In this document: one piece after another, positions 1-13,128 of the stretch | Numbering within the stretch: position 1 is the first letter of the stretch | How the letters are laid out: every line of letters begins with the position of its first letter | Source of the DNA: Chrysomallon squamiferum | Taxonomy: Eukaryota; Mollusca; Gastropoda; Neomphalida; Peltospiridae | NCBI GenBank assembly: GCA_012295275.1 | Contig: CM022673.1 | Location: 14,925,288 to 14,980,787, forward strand | Direction: 5' to 3' | Length of the DNA stretch: 55,500 nucleotides | The notes under the pieces: generated by a model | The model's input: the letters and a program-made list of their open reading frames with translations, nothing else | The model's database searches: none | What the model was told of the DNA's origin: nothing | Made by a program: the position numbers and the translations under genes

Positions 1-1032
1 GTGATTGAGACCCCCAATGGAGAATGTATCATTGATACGGGTGGGTACATCTTCAACACTGAGGCTCACCCCCTCGACCTGGCTGCAGTTCACTGCTGCA
101 GTGCTGAGAAGAAGGAGGAGAATTACATCATACAACAGTTCCACGACAACCTCAACCTCCTCGAACTGTTGGACATCTCCACAGAGAAACAGACGTCCAA
201 ACTTGGACGCAGACTGAAAAGCAAGTTTGTAAGAAGTAATCAAGATGCAGACGAAAAAGGAAAAGATAACTCTGTGAAAAATGAAAAAACTGCTTCACTC
301 AAGGAAAACAAACTTGAAACATTAGACACTGGTTCACAAGAACAAAATAAACATGGAACATTAGAAGACAGTTCACTCAGTGAAAACAAACAAAAAACAT
401 TTGACTCTGGTTCACAAAATGAAAATAATGATGAAACATTAGGTAGTGGTTCATACAGTGAACATAAACATGAAACATTAGACAGTAATCCACACAATAG
501 AGATAAAACTTTAGAAGATAGTTCACACCATGAAAATAGAAATAATATATTAGAAGATAGTTCACAGAGACAAAATGAACAGCACACAGCGGACAGACCT
601 ATGACGCCACAAGTGACAACACAACACGAAGAGAGGAAACTGTCAGAAGACAAAACAGAGCTGGAGAAACCAGGAAAGATTTATCCACAAACCCCTGATG
701 CTTCATTTAGTGACAGGTCAACTTCAAAAGAAGGGATGAAAGTTCTTGTTAAAGAGGACAGAAGTGAAAAGTCAGTAATAAACCTACAGCAGAAGACAGA
801 GGGAGGTTTCAAACTCAGTTTCGCCAATCAGCTTATGGATCTGTTGTCAAGTCTGACATCGTCAAACACAAACACAACTCATCATCCAAACATGAATCAC
901 CTGTATTTGACTTTGAGAAACTACTCACTCAACTACTACTCAAAACCTGAAATCTTACACTGCCCTGCACAACCCTTCCACATGAGAATATCCGTACTAG
1001 GCGAAATGTTTGACGATCAAACCGATATTTAA
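1..1032 (+). CDS. Unrecognised protein, 3'-terminal coding exon (partial)
   Basis: An open frame runs from the window edge to a TAA at 1030-1032 (343 codons), so this is the last coding exon of a gene whose upstream part is missing. The first base lies inside the exon or at its acceptor, so the GTG at 1 is not a start. The product has three parts. Residues 1-80 look folded, with a Cys-Cys pair near 32-33 and a Leu-rich helix near 51-58. A hydrophilic, Asn/Ser/Glu-rich stretch of seven 13-residue repeats follows at about 107-195. The C-terminal block (about 265-343) has a hydrophobic helix (FANQLMDLLSSL). I see no catalytic motif, membrane span or family signature I can name. Low-complexity coding sequence right beside real microsatellites raises the risk of length errors, but the frame stays open throughout. 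Confident as an exon, unknown in function. Confidence 0.72.
   Translation: MIETPNGECIIDTGGYIFNTEAHPLDLAAVHCCSAEKKEENYIIQQFHDNLNLLELLDISTEKQTSKLGRRLKSKFVRSNQDADEKGKDNSVKNEKTASLKENKLETLDTGSQEQNKHGTLEDSSLSENKQKTFDSGSQNENNDETLGSGSYSEHKHETLDSNPHNRDKTLEDSSHHENRNNILEDSSQRQNEQHTADRPMTPQVTTQHEERKLSEDKTELEKPGKIYPQTPDASFSDRSTSKEGMKVLVKEDRSEKSVINLQQKTEGGFKLSFANQLMDLLSSLTSSNTNTTHHPNMNHLYLTLRNYSLNYYSKPEILHCPAQPFHMRISVLGEMFDDQTDI
319..585 (+). repeat. In-frame 39-bp minisatellite (seven 13-residue repeats)
   Basis: Seven consecutive units begin at codons ACA/TTA and translate as variants of T-L-[DE]-[DS]-[GS]-S-x-x-E-N-x-x-x. Examples are TLEDSSLSENKQK, TFDSGSQNENNDE and ILEDSSQRQNEQH. Six units are 13 residues long and one is 11. 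Length changes stay in multiples of three, as expected under coding constraint. It lies inside the partial gene at the left edge and probably encodes a disordered linker of variable length. Confidence 0.8.
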
Positions 1033-4038
<3,006 letters not shown>

Positions 4039-5660
4039 TTACCAGAATGTTTGTAAAATGACTGTTTGCAAAATGATTAATAAAAGTGACAGTGGAGAGT
4101 GGCGTGAACTGTTGCACATGTCTACGCTGCAGAAACACAACGTCGCTGTAAAGTTGTCAGGGTCGTCGGGGATGGTCCAGTCGTGACAGCCGTCGCTCTC
4201 GTTGACGCCAGGAAGCGAGCTGATTTGATAGCAGCTTCGTATGACACCCACCCAGCCCCCTGCAAAAACAGAGAATTCAAATATTATACAAGTTTGTATA
4301 CAGAGAATGTTTATATAGTGAGTTTAGTGACACAATGTGTTTAGGACGGTATGTTTAGTGACAATGTGTATAGAGACAGTGTATTTAGTGACCCAGAGAA
4401 TAGTGACACAGAGTGTAGTGACAGTGATTAGTGACAGTGTTTAGTGACACAGAGTGTAGTGACATTGTTTACTCTCACCTACTATTTAACAGAAATGTAC
4501 ATGTAGGTATTATAATAATAATATAAATAAAGGTACAGGTATACATTATAATAATAATATAGTTATATGTACAGGTAGATATTATAATAATAATAATAAT
4601 AATATAAATGTACAGGTATTTTACCTGACAGTGGCGGCTGGATCTGCTTGCCACACTTGTAATCTGACCCCTGACACTCTACAGCCTGAAACTGATACGA
4701 TTTGAAATATTCTCCACACGCGCCATTAGCAGAGTTATCGCACACGTAACATTTCAAACTGGAAACTGAAAACAGAGATAAAGGTTCATACGAGCACGTG
4801 TATATGTGTAAACGAGTACATACACACACACACACACACACACAAACACACACATATAGATAGACAGACAGATGATAGATCTATAGATATAGACAGATGT
4901 AGATATTGATAAGATAGAGATTTAGGTAAACATACAGATAGACAGACAATGTACGTTCTAACATACTTTTAAAACGTACGTACATGTAATACCTAAACAT
5001 ATTGACACATACACCCACAGTTTCAGTTATAGTGAATACCCTTATATTTAAAAAGCAGATTTTAAGAATTACGTCATCACATAACCAAAATGGCGCGCTA
5101 TGGCTGGTTGCTAGTTAAACTAAAGATGTGCATTAGGAGATTAATTTCTGTCTGTTTTTACTATATCATCACAACACTATTTTGATGTTTTAATATAATT
5201 CATTGTTTCTGGCACGATTAAATATCCAAGAAATCGTTCATCTATTTAAAACTCAAACTATTTACAAACAGTTCACGTAAAAACTGTGACTTGGACTATG
5301 TAGGCAAAGTTTGTTATCAACGACGAAGGTAAACGATCTGGTCAAAGAGCTCTCGGAATTAAAGTGAAATGTAAATGACAAACTGGACGACTGTCGGAAT
5401 TAGATTGAAGTAATGAAATTCAAACACTTGATGAGTAATTGTCTATACCAGAACGTGATAAAACATGGTCGTCTTCTTGGTCTTTTGTTTCGTTTCGTGA
5501 CGGGAACAAAACGAAAGAAAGAAAAACAAATTGTTCAGTATGTTATGTGGTAAATTTATACACCTTTTTATTGTATCTCTACTAATTTTCTTCTTCTTCC
5601 ATAAACTTGACTGTGTGTGTGATTGTATTGAGAAATTTGATTTCATCATCGCATCTTTTA

Positions 5661-5748
<88 letters not shown>

Positions 5749-6703
5749 AGGGTTAGAGAGAGACAGGGAGACAGAAATGGAAGCACTGAGCGAGAAAGAG
5801 AAATAGAAAGAGTGAGCCAGAAACAGAGAGAGAGAAAAACAGAGGAACACTGACAGAAAGACGTGTCTGACCTGGTTTAGCATTTTACAAAATTCAGTGT
5901 TAATTCAGTCACACAAATGTCTGTAATTATTTTTCGAGTTAAAAATAACCGATGAAATTGCACATAAACAGCGTCTTTTTTTACGAGACAGTTATATAAT
6001 TACATCTTCCAGTTTAGCAGTCACTTTGTCACTGCATGTAAAAATTAATCACTAACATTTTTGAATGAAAATACACACAAATACACTCACATACATATAA
6101 CTGATAAATTTAATATAATAGAGAATAGGAAAAGAAGTGTGGGGAAAATGTAGTAAATAATTAAATGAATAAATAAACACGGAAAGACAGGCTAATTGCA
6201 GAGATAAGGAGAGAAAGATGTGAGAATTCACAACTGAGTGCAACACATCGGACAACGAACAACGTTCTGGCAACGTCAGGTAACTCCAACTAAAACACGA
6301 ATTAACAGGAGCGTTTATCGATCTCGTTCGTAACGATTAGTTTGTAGGTTAATGATACCAGTAATCCTTTTATATGATTTAACAATAGATCGTCTCTGCT
6401 CAGAACTACAACGCCTGAATTTCTCTTCGTTTTCTGAAAACGGACTAAAGCGGTGCAGTGCTTTTTTTAAAAATACCTTTTCTTTGATATTTAGTGTGTT
6501 TTGTTAATTCTGTAATAAGTACACGCATACATATTCAGTGAATGTATGTTTTTGTGTTTGTGTGTGTATGTATATAAAAAACACACATACACACACATAT
6601 GCATATGCAGCTAAATGTGTGAAATTCACAAATATAATTTACACGAAAAATTCAAAACATTATGCTCTCCTGTAAATAATAAAACATTAATAATAATAAT
6701 AAT

Positions 6704-6753
<50 letters not shown>

Positions 6754-7054
6754 CGTTATCTACGTAATTAAATAAAAAAATAATTAAATAACTTCTTAGA
6801 GAATATTTAGGTAAATAATTTCTAATTAATTACAGTATTATTTTATTTACATTTTCTTTGATATAAATATTTTTTTCTTTCTTCATTTTTTTTAAAGAAG
6901 ACAACATTCTTTTTCTTGCAGATCTGATACAAGTTTAAATTAATAAAATAAATAAGAAAATTAGTAAGAAAGAAAATAAATAAATTAATAAGTAAATAAA
7001 TGACTTACCTGTAGGAAAGAGATAGAAACAGATAACTGCTATGAGCAGCGACAT
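4039..7054 (-). CDS. Ly6/quiver-like GPI-anchored three-finger (LU domain) protein
   Basis: Three coding exons on the minus strand are 7009-7054, 4625-4765 and 4039-4259, joined in phase 1 at both GT-AG introns (donors CAG/GTAAGT and CAG/GTAAAA). The total is 408 nt, 135 aa. Exon 1 gives a signal peptide (MSLLIAVICFYLFPTVSS). The mature chain starts LKCYVCDNS, carries ten cysteines, and ends its domain with CFCSVDMCNSS, the Cys-Asn close typical of LU domains. A hydrophobic tail of about 20 residues follows, as in GPI-anchored precursors. The CYVC start and the spacing fit the invertebrate quiver/sleepless group. Such proteins sit on the outer plasma membrane and often modulate ion channels or receptors; that role is inferred from the family. 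Possible N-glycosylation sites are N-E-S, N-F-T and N-S-S. The large intron 4766-7008 holds a (CA)n at about 4823-4853, a GA tract at 5664-5744 and an (AAT)n near 6690-6750. Confidence 0.86.
4319..4620. repeat. Degenerate minisatellites in the Ly6-like intron
   Basis: Two short tandem arrays fill the 365-bp intron between coding exons 2 and 3 of the Ly6-like gene. The first (about 4319-4470) repeats TTTAGTGACA-type units about ten times with variable spacers. The second (about 4495-4620) repeats a unit built of ATGTACAGGTA plus TATAATAATAATA three or four times. No coding content is seen. Confidence 0.7.
5664..5744. repeat. (GA)n microsatellite
   Basis: About 80 bp of near-perfect GA dinucleotide within the first intron of the Ly6-like gene. 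It produces spurious Ser-Leu or Arg-Glu reading frames on both strands. Confidence 0.95.
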
Positions 7055-7299
7055 CGTAACATCACAAACACATCGTAGTTGTTTGAATCAAAGCATGAAA
7101 ACAGGTAGTGAAAGAAAATGCGGATTTCAAACACTTGTAATTAGTTCTCAGTTTTACTCCGAGACTGTTCTGTCTTCGTCATGTCTGCTCGTCGACTCTT
7201 CAATCGATTGTCGAAATTCGCCTTCGTCTCAGAACTTTTACTTGTGATGTTGTCATGCATTCGTTAATAGTAATGATTATTTTGACGTTTTGATGTCAT

Positions 7300-7404
<105 letters not shown>

Positions 7405-7629
7405 TTCATAAAATACCTGTGGATAATTAATAGGATAGGTTTTTTTTTTTTCAAGTGAATGAAGAAATATTGAATCAAATTTTTTGCATTACTTTCGTTG
7501 CCATAGGTAACATTATGCTTGGGAATGTATCAAAAAAGTTTTCCCCAACAGCAGAGAGTTGTTTCCACATCTACTAACCTCAGTTTAACCACACAAAACA
7601 TTCAAAACATTTTGTGGTGGTTGTTTTCT

Positions 7630-8400
7630 TACCAATTTTTATAAAGCACTACGCATTATTGCCGAGGTCTCCCCAAGCACACCAACTGAGAGTCTATTTG
7701 TGGAACTAAGCATCCTTCCTCTTAAATGGGCCCTGACTCAAACTAACGCGACAAACACCAAAAAAAAACAACCTAATACCGACTGACTCCCTCAGCTAAC
7801 TGCAAGCTCTGCTAAAACTCAAATTGATATGCTCTCAGTACATTAAAGATGTTGACATTAGCAACTGTATCACTTACAGATGACACATAGTCATCTTCGA
7901 GTGGGTTACCCTCTCATGTGTGGTACTGGAATCTAGCTAGCAGACAAAAATGCTAAAAAAAAAAAAATCACTAGAACACAACACAAGTAAATATAACTAA
8001 CGAAATTATGACCATAGCGCACAACAATCTAATAAAATCTTGACAAAAAGACTGGGACAACAAAACTGGACTATGGTACTATATCATTAAGCCATAAGTA
8101 AACTCTCCCAGCCCACTCTCAGACAAAACAGGTAGGATGTGAGAAGAGAGTCGACGATTGGCAGTGCTGTTTCCTCTCTTCCACCAGCCACACCCCATAC
8201 GGCGTCTTTCTGCTCGTCACTCCCCACCAGATGCAATCCCGCTTCTCCCTAAGTAAATATATCACTAACATCTCTCTAACCTCTGGTTCAGCTCTAAACA
8301 CATTCAGAGGCTGAACTAACTGACAGGTTCCCGCTTCACAGACCACAGCAACTCCAAATACTTGCCTGGTTCTAGACGAACAACCTGCTAGTCACGCTAA
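7630..8400 (+). mobile_element. Decayed non-LTR retrotransposon (LINE) 3' part with RNase H remnants
   Basis: Translated on the + strand with several frameshifts and stops, this stretch follows the order seen in RNase H-bearing LINEs of the I group. Near 7685 is TESLFVELSILPLKWALT, resembling the end of the reverse transcriptase (a 'P-x-x-x-L/V-E-x-x-x-x-P-L' pattern). Near 7890 is IFEWVTLSC, resembling the 'F-x-W-V-P-S-H' RNase H motif, followed near 7940 by ADKNAKK, resembling 'A-D-x-x-A-K'. Near 8050 is WDNKTGLWYYIIKP, resembling 'W-x-x-x-W-D ... N-K-L-x-x-I-K-P'. Near 8148 is SRRLAVLF, resembling 'R-R-x-x-x-V-L-x-R-L-R-x-G-H'. No single frame is open, so it is dead. I-clade elements such as nimbus are known from molluscs. 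The exact clade and the ends cannot be set by eye. Confidence 0.65.
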
Positions 8401-8827
8401 CCCACCTATGAATCCTTCATCCAGGACAAGAATAAAATGAAATTAAAGAAAATAAATAAAAGAAAAAAAGCGAAAGAAGATATTTTTTTTCTCCTTCTCC
8501 TCTATACCTTTCAGAAAGTCCACTGAAAAACCTCAATGAGCGCCTACTGAGAAATAAATAATACAATAACCGTAATCAAAATAGCACTATTCCCATTTAT
8601 AAATTAAACTCCTTTGGTTCTTGTTAACTGAAAAGCACTTAATGCTTATTGCAAATTACACACTTCAAACTTCACTCCCTCCCCTACCCCTCTCCTGTCC
8701 CGGAACCCATCCCTGGCGATGTCAGAGATCGGATTCGAGATAGGCGTGTTTCAACCTTTATTTGGACGTGTGCATGTAAAAAAAGTTCACTTGTGCTCAA
8801 CCGTTTCAACAATCTCTCTCCATCATC

Positions 8828-9072
8828 ATGTCCGGACGGTAAAGGAGGAAAAACAAAGGGAAAGAGCAAGACCAGGTCTTCCCGTGCCGGTCTTCAGTTC
8901 CCCGTGGGTCGTATCCATCGTCTCTTGAGAAAGGGCAATTACGCAGAGCGCGTCGGAGGTGGCGCACCCGTCTACCTGGCCGCCGTTCTCGAGTATTTGG
9001 CAGCCGAAGTTTTGGAGTTGGCAGGCAACGCCGCTCGTGACCTCAAGAAAACACAACAACAAACACCCCAAC
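8828..9072 (+). pseudogene. Broken histone H2A gene
   Basis: After ATG-TCC-GGA a 2-nt deletion throws the frame into a stop (TAA at 8840-8842). In the shifted frame the H2A core reads clearly from [11 protein letters not shown] through [14 protein letters not shown] and [18 protein letters not shown], about residues 4-72 of a normal H2A. It then jumps straight to the extreme C-terminus (L-KKTQ at 9042-9056), an internal loss of roughly 44 codons that includes the docking region and part of the histone fold. The normal stop position reads CAA at 9057-9059 instead of TAA. One core change is visible (VGGGAPV where VGAGAPV is usual). The core is otherwise very well preserved and the replication-dependent 3' stem-loop follows at once, so the damage is probably recent. 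The alternative is assembly error, since two indels and one substitution would restore it. As written it cannot make H2A. Confidence 0.85.
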
Positions 9073-9088
9073 GGTCCTTTTCAGGGCC
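9073..9088 (+). promoter_or_regulatory. Histone 3' stem-loop
   Basis: GGTCCTTTTCAGGGCC folds as a 6-bp stem (one G-U pair) with a 4-nt loop and is flanked by CCCAAC and ACCCA. This is the signature of replication-dependent histone mRNA 3' ends, read by SLBP and U7 snRNP. It lies 14 nt after the lost stop codon of the H2A pseudogene and appears intact. Confidence 0.9.
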
Positions 9089-9808
9089 ACCCAGATCTTA
9101 CGAAAGTGATTGCAATCCCAGTTTGTTTATTACACATAACATTACAATAAGATTCGGTCGGAACTGTTACGTCCGTTGTTCAAGAGAATAAATAGGTTAC
9201 ACATTAAATGTTACCTTGCTTCCTTTTCTATCCATCTCCGCCTGAAAAGTTCGAAACCAAGTATTTAAATATTGAATAAGCTATGAACCGAAATACATTT
9301 GACATTTTTTAAATTTATAATTAAAATAATTGAATTTGATTGTTTACGTCCATGGAAAAGAATGGAATGGTTTACGGCATATAAAACAGCTGAAAAACTC
9401 TCTCAAATTTATTTTGTACTAAGGGAAATAACTCTAATATTATTGATTCTATTTTTGACAGCACAAGTCATCGTTAAGTTTATATTTTTCTTCGATAGAC
9501 ATCTTCGAAAAATTAGCTGAATCAAATTTGTATTCTTCTATTTTCATTTAGTATTTCAGTTTGTGTGCTTATCCTTACATTCACATGTGTTTATTTATCA
9601 GTTCTATGTATGTCTGTCTATCCCTTCGTTCCTCTCTTTCTGCGTATGCATGTAAGTTGTGCGTTTTTGTTTTCAACTCATTCTGCCTTACTGCTTATCT
9701 ATTCAGGGAGACGAATTATTTAAAATAATAATAATAAACAGTCTAATCCAAATATTGGTATATAAAGGTAAAAAGAAAAAAGAAGACGAAGACGGATTTG
9801 ATCTCACT
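9089..9808. other. Intergenic and probable 3' UTR of the galactosyltransferase-like gene
   Basis: No gene is seen in this stretch. A minus-strand AATAAA (TTTATT at 9590-9595) lies about 210 nt past the galactosyltransferase-like stop codon and could be its poly(A) signal. The DNA is AT-rich and lacks long simple repeats. Confidence 0.45.
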
Positions 9809-9991
9809 TTAATGAACTGTCAAATTATAAATGACAAAATCAAGAGCTTTCATCATCCCATTATTTATGTAATGAAACGACACAGGAAAGTCACTGGGAA
9901 GACTGGTACTCTGAAAAAATGAGAAAGAAAAAATAAAATAAAATAAAATAATCTTTTTCCTTAACAAATATACAGATATAGGACTAGAATA

Positions 9992-10055
<64 letters not shown>

Positions 10056-11206
10056 AAGAAGAAGAATTATATTACCATTATTTTAAAATTTATTATTATT
10101 ATTGATCTAGTGACTAAGGACTGTCATACACACTGAATTCATACTCAAGGGAAACATTTCTCAATTACAATGTTAGTCATCCTTGGTCAGGATACGTAAT
10201 GAAGGTGTATTCTAACCATTATTATTGTTGTTGTTGTTGTTATTATTATTATTGACCTAGTGTCTAAGGACTGTCATACACACTGAATTCATACTCAAGG
10301 GAAACATTTCTCAATTACAATGTTAGTCATCCTTGGTCAGGATACGTAATGAAGGTGTATTCTAACCATTATTATTGTTGTTGTTGTTGTTATTATTATT
10401 ATTTTTTTTATTTATTTTTTTTTTTATTATTATTTCATTCGTTCACTCTCCGGCTATTTCTTTTCTCATAATTCGATTGCTTATTCTTACCTCGTTACTT
10501 TTGGTGTATCTTTTGGCCCAGGAAGGATTTCTGCCAGCAAACGTGGAAAATCCCGAGTCCCAATTAAATCTGTCTCTTCCTTTAGAATCTTTTGTCGTCT
10601 GCACCGTAACACCCAAAACACTTAAACATCTCCCAACAGCCACGTCCTCGGAACCTTTCTTTACGGTACACTTACTTTTCCCTGGTCCCTCATTGACGAA
10701 TCTTTTCAAAGACTCTCTACTCAGGACGTACCCTGCCCCTCCACTGTTGTACCCACCTTCAACGTATCTGTAAAAAATCTGACCGTAATAGACAGGAGCC
10801 GAAGTGTTCTTGTCTTTCAGAAACTGTCGAAGATTTTCCACGATGACGTAAGTGTCGTCGTCAGCTTTCAGAAACCAGTCCGCGTCGTTGACGTGGTGGT
10901 TATAGACGTACTCGAAAGCCTTGCTGGTTTTTAAGAACAGATATCTGCGGCCATCGGGTACGTCCACTCCGATGGTTGGGAAGCTGGTGTTGGTTTTTGA
11001 AGAGAAGTACAGAGTAATGTCGCATCGTTTTCCCCAAGTCTCTTTCACCATCTTTGCTTTGTTAGGTAAATTTGATTCTTGTGTCATCACCCAGCATAAA
11101 ATACGAGGTTTGACGTTTCTGTCATGTGACGTAATACTACTGTTTGATGCTGCAAAATTAAAATACTGAGATTAGGAAAAGTTTAATTTGTTTTATTGAT
11201 ATTAAT

Positions 11207-11245
<39 letters not shown>

Positions 11246-12616
11246 ATCAACAACAATAAATGTAATAATAACAAGAAAAGGAAAAAGAAGAATAAGATTT
11301 CGATTATTGTTTATGTAAAAGTCGAATGTAATTGTTATTACTGTTATTGTTGTTATTATTATTATTATTATTATTATATTATTATTATAACTATTATTAT
11401 TATCATCATCGTCGTCGTCGTCATAAATAATACCAATAAATAACGATAATAACAAAAACTACAACAACAAATATAATAATGACAAAAAGAAGAAGAAAAA
11501 ATAGATGAATACTGTTTATATAAAAGAGCATATAAAATATTATTGTTTATGTAAAAGTCTCTATAAATATTACCATTTATGTAAAAGTGCGCAGAAAATA
11601 TTAATTTATATGTAAAAAGTGAACATTAAATCTTACTGTATATATAAAAAACATAGAAAATATTACTGTTTAAGTAAACATAACATATTACTGCTTATGT
11701 AAACGTGCATATAAGATATTACTCTTTATGAAAAAGCGGAGTTAAAGCATTACGGCCCAAAAAAAAAAATCAGTGTTAAGAGTAGCCAGTCATATCGGAT
11801 ATCAATATATACGAAATTTATACGTGTGACATTTAAAAAGCTACCAGCAGAAAAACAAATTTAAAAAATACGTTAAACAGTTTACCTTCAATTTGTACAA
11901 TATGTTACAACAGTATAAATTATTCATTGATTTTACAAGTTTAATATATATATATATATTTATTTACATGGAGAGAAGCATGAAACGATTGTAAGAAAGC
12001 GAGACAGACAGAAATAAAAAGATAAAAGAGTTTGTACAGCCTTGTTTAAGACTGCACGTAATTATTATACTGTGATTTTTTTTCATGCCTTTCTGTATTA
12101 CCTTCGTGTTATGTAAGTTAAATTTTATTATAAACGATTTTGGTTATATATTTTACACACCAAATTTACAGTCTCTTCGTTTTCGTAATTTGTATTAAAA
12201 TGAAAGAGAAGAAATATAAAATGTTAGAGAGAGAAAGACCGTGGGAAAAAAAAAGAAAAAAAAAAAAAAATTATACGTTGTGATTTGATTTGCTATGACA
12301 CAATATAATATAATATATTATAATGTAATGTAATATAAACAGAACGGTACGTAACGTAACGTAACATAACGTAATAATAAGAATAAGAAAATACTACACA
12401 TTTACCATTTAGCATTTGATCCCGAAGCATCCTGGTGGTAGTCACAACTGCATCATTTCTTCTGTTTCTCATTACGTTTGACGACACTTTCGTTTTATCA
12501 TCATCAACTGTCATTATTCTGTAGTTAAAAATAAACACTATTTCTACAAAAGCAAACACGAAACCTACAGCAAACGACAGAACCCGAGAACAGCACCATG
12601 ATTTTGATCTTGGCAT
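9809..12616 (-). CDS. Core 1 beta-1,3-galactosyltransferase-like (GT31, C1GALT1-like)
   Basis: Three coding exons on the minus strand are 12406-12616, 10491-11149 and 9809-9910. They join in phase 1 (AATG/GTAAAT to TTTTGCAG) and phase 0 (GAG/GTAAGA to TTTTTTCAG), giving 972 nt, 323 aa. Just 5' of the ATG lies an acceptor (TTTCTTTCCAG), so an untranslated exon should exist upstream. The protein is a type II Golgi enzyme: a short cytosolic tail, a signal anchor at about 13-31, a stem, then the catalytic domain. Visible motifs are PRILCWVMT, FLKADDDTYVIVENL (the DDD metal/UDP site at 167-169), GGYNSGGAGYVLSRE, GSEDVAVGRCL and SDFPVSFHYI near the end. The family adds galactose to GalNAc-Ser/Thr to make core 1 O-glycans. 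The C-terminus is short, and the Cys-Cys-Ser-Asp motif found before 'SFHY' in vertebrate C1GALT1 is absent, so it belongs with invertebrate C1GALT1-like paralogues. The exact acceptor is inferred. Confidence 0.9.
10104..10403. repeat. 150-bp perfect-looking tandem duplication in an intron
   Basis: Two adjacent copies (10104-10253 and 10254-10403) begin GATCTAGTGACTAAGG and GACCTAGTGTCTAAGG and end in the same ATT/GTT trinucleotide tail. I count two differences outside the tails. They lie in the last intron of the galactosyltransferase-like gene. Near identity means a very recent event or an uncollapsed assembly repeat. Confidence 0.9.
11200..11460. repeat. GTT / ATT / ATC trinucleotide block
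   Basis: Intronic simple repeats: (GTT)n at about 11208-11245, (ATT)n at about 11354-11402, then ATC and GTC triplets to about 11422. They explain the Asn- and Asp-rich frame on the minus strand. Confidence 0.85.
11505..11750. repeat. Degenerate tandem repeat, period about 40-45 bp, in an intron
   Basis: About six diverged units of the form TTACTGTTTATGTAAAAGTG followed by CATATAAAATA occur between exons 1 and 2 of the galactosyltransferase-like gene. The units differ by many substitutions and small indels, so the array is old. No reading frame runs through it. Confidence 0.65.
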
Positions 12617-12920
12617 TCCCTGGAAAGAAACCCGGTCTCCATCCGAATGTGTGTGTGTGTGTTGTTCTTTTTACATCGGTTTCGTGCTGTGCAGAAAATA
12701 TAATATAGATTTGTACAAAATAGAAATACTGGCTCTCTTATTTTGGCTTTGCTATATAAACGTATAATATAGATTACGAGATAATAAATATGCCGGTAAA
12801 GCATTTCATCGTTAATCAATTGAAGTGCACAGCTTGTAGAAGGCCGTAATTCTTTTTCTTTATTTGTGTGGTTGAATTTATTGTGTTAGATCTCGGTTCA
12901 TGATTAGTAATTATGTAGTG

Positions 12921-13128
12921 GAGTCAAACTAAACATATACGAACTGACATATCTGTAAAGGGATATGAAATAAATCGCCTAATTACGAAATGATATTTTT
13001 CCGTCAGTTCGTACAGGTTTTAGTTTGATATTTAAATATCAAGCTAAAACCGTACGAACTGACGTTCTTGTACAGTGATAATAAATATCACACTGAAAGC
13101 TTACGAACTGACGGAGTTGTACGGGGAT
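12921..13128. repeat. Four-copy fold-back element with near-perfect 32-bp inverted arms
   Basis: A unit of about 45-50 bp with the core TCAAACTAAAACCGTACGAACTGACG-type sequence (split here as TCAAACTAAAAC and GTACGAACTGACG) occurs four times. Copies at about 12921-12966, 13034-13080 and 13086-13128 run in direct orientation; the copy at about 12992-13033 is inverted. The inverted copy and its right neighbour form a palindrome centred between 13033 and 13034 (GATATTT/AAATATC), with one mismatch and one 1-nt bulge over 32 bp. No coding potential is seen. It resembles a fold-back or MITE-like repeat. Confidence 0.8.

Noticed and set aside
8119-8346. A 75-codon minus-strand frame
   Set aside because: It is antisense to the LINE relic, whose + strand reading matches LINE motifs.
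8649-9191. A 180-codon + strand frame containing the H2A core
   Set aside because: As one protein it is an artefact: its start lies in the H2A 5' flank, and its end reads through the lost stop and the histone stem-loop. It is described as a pseudogene instead.
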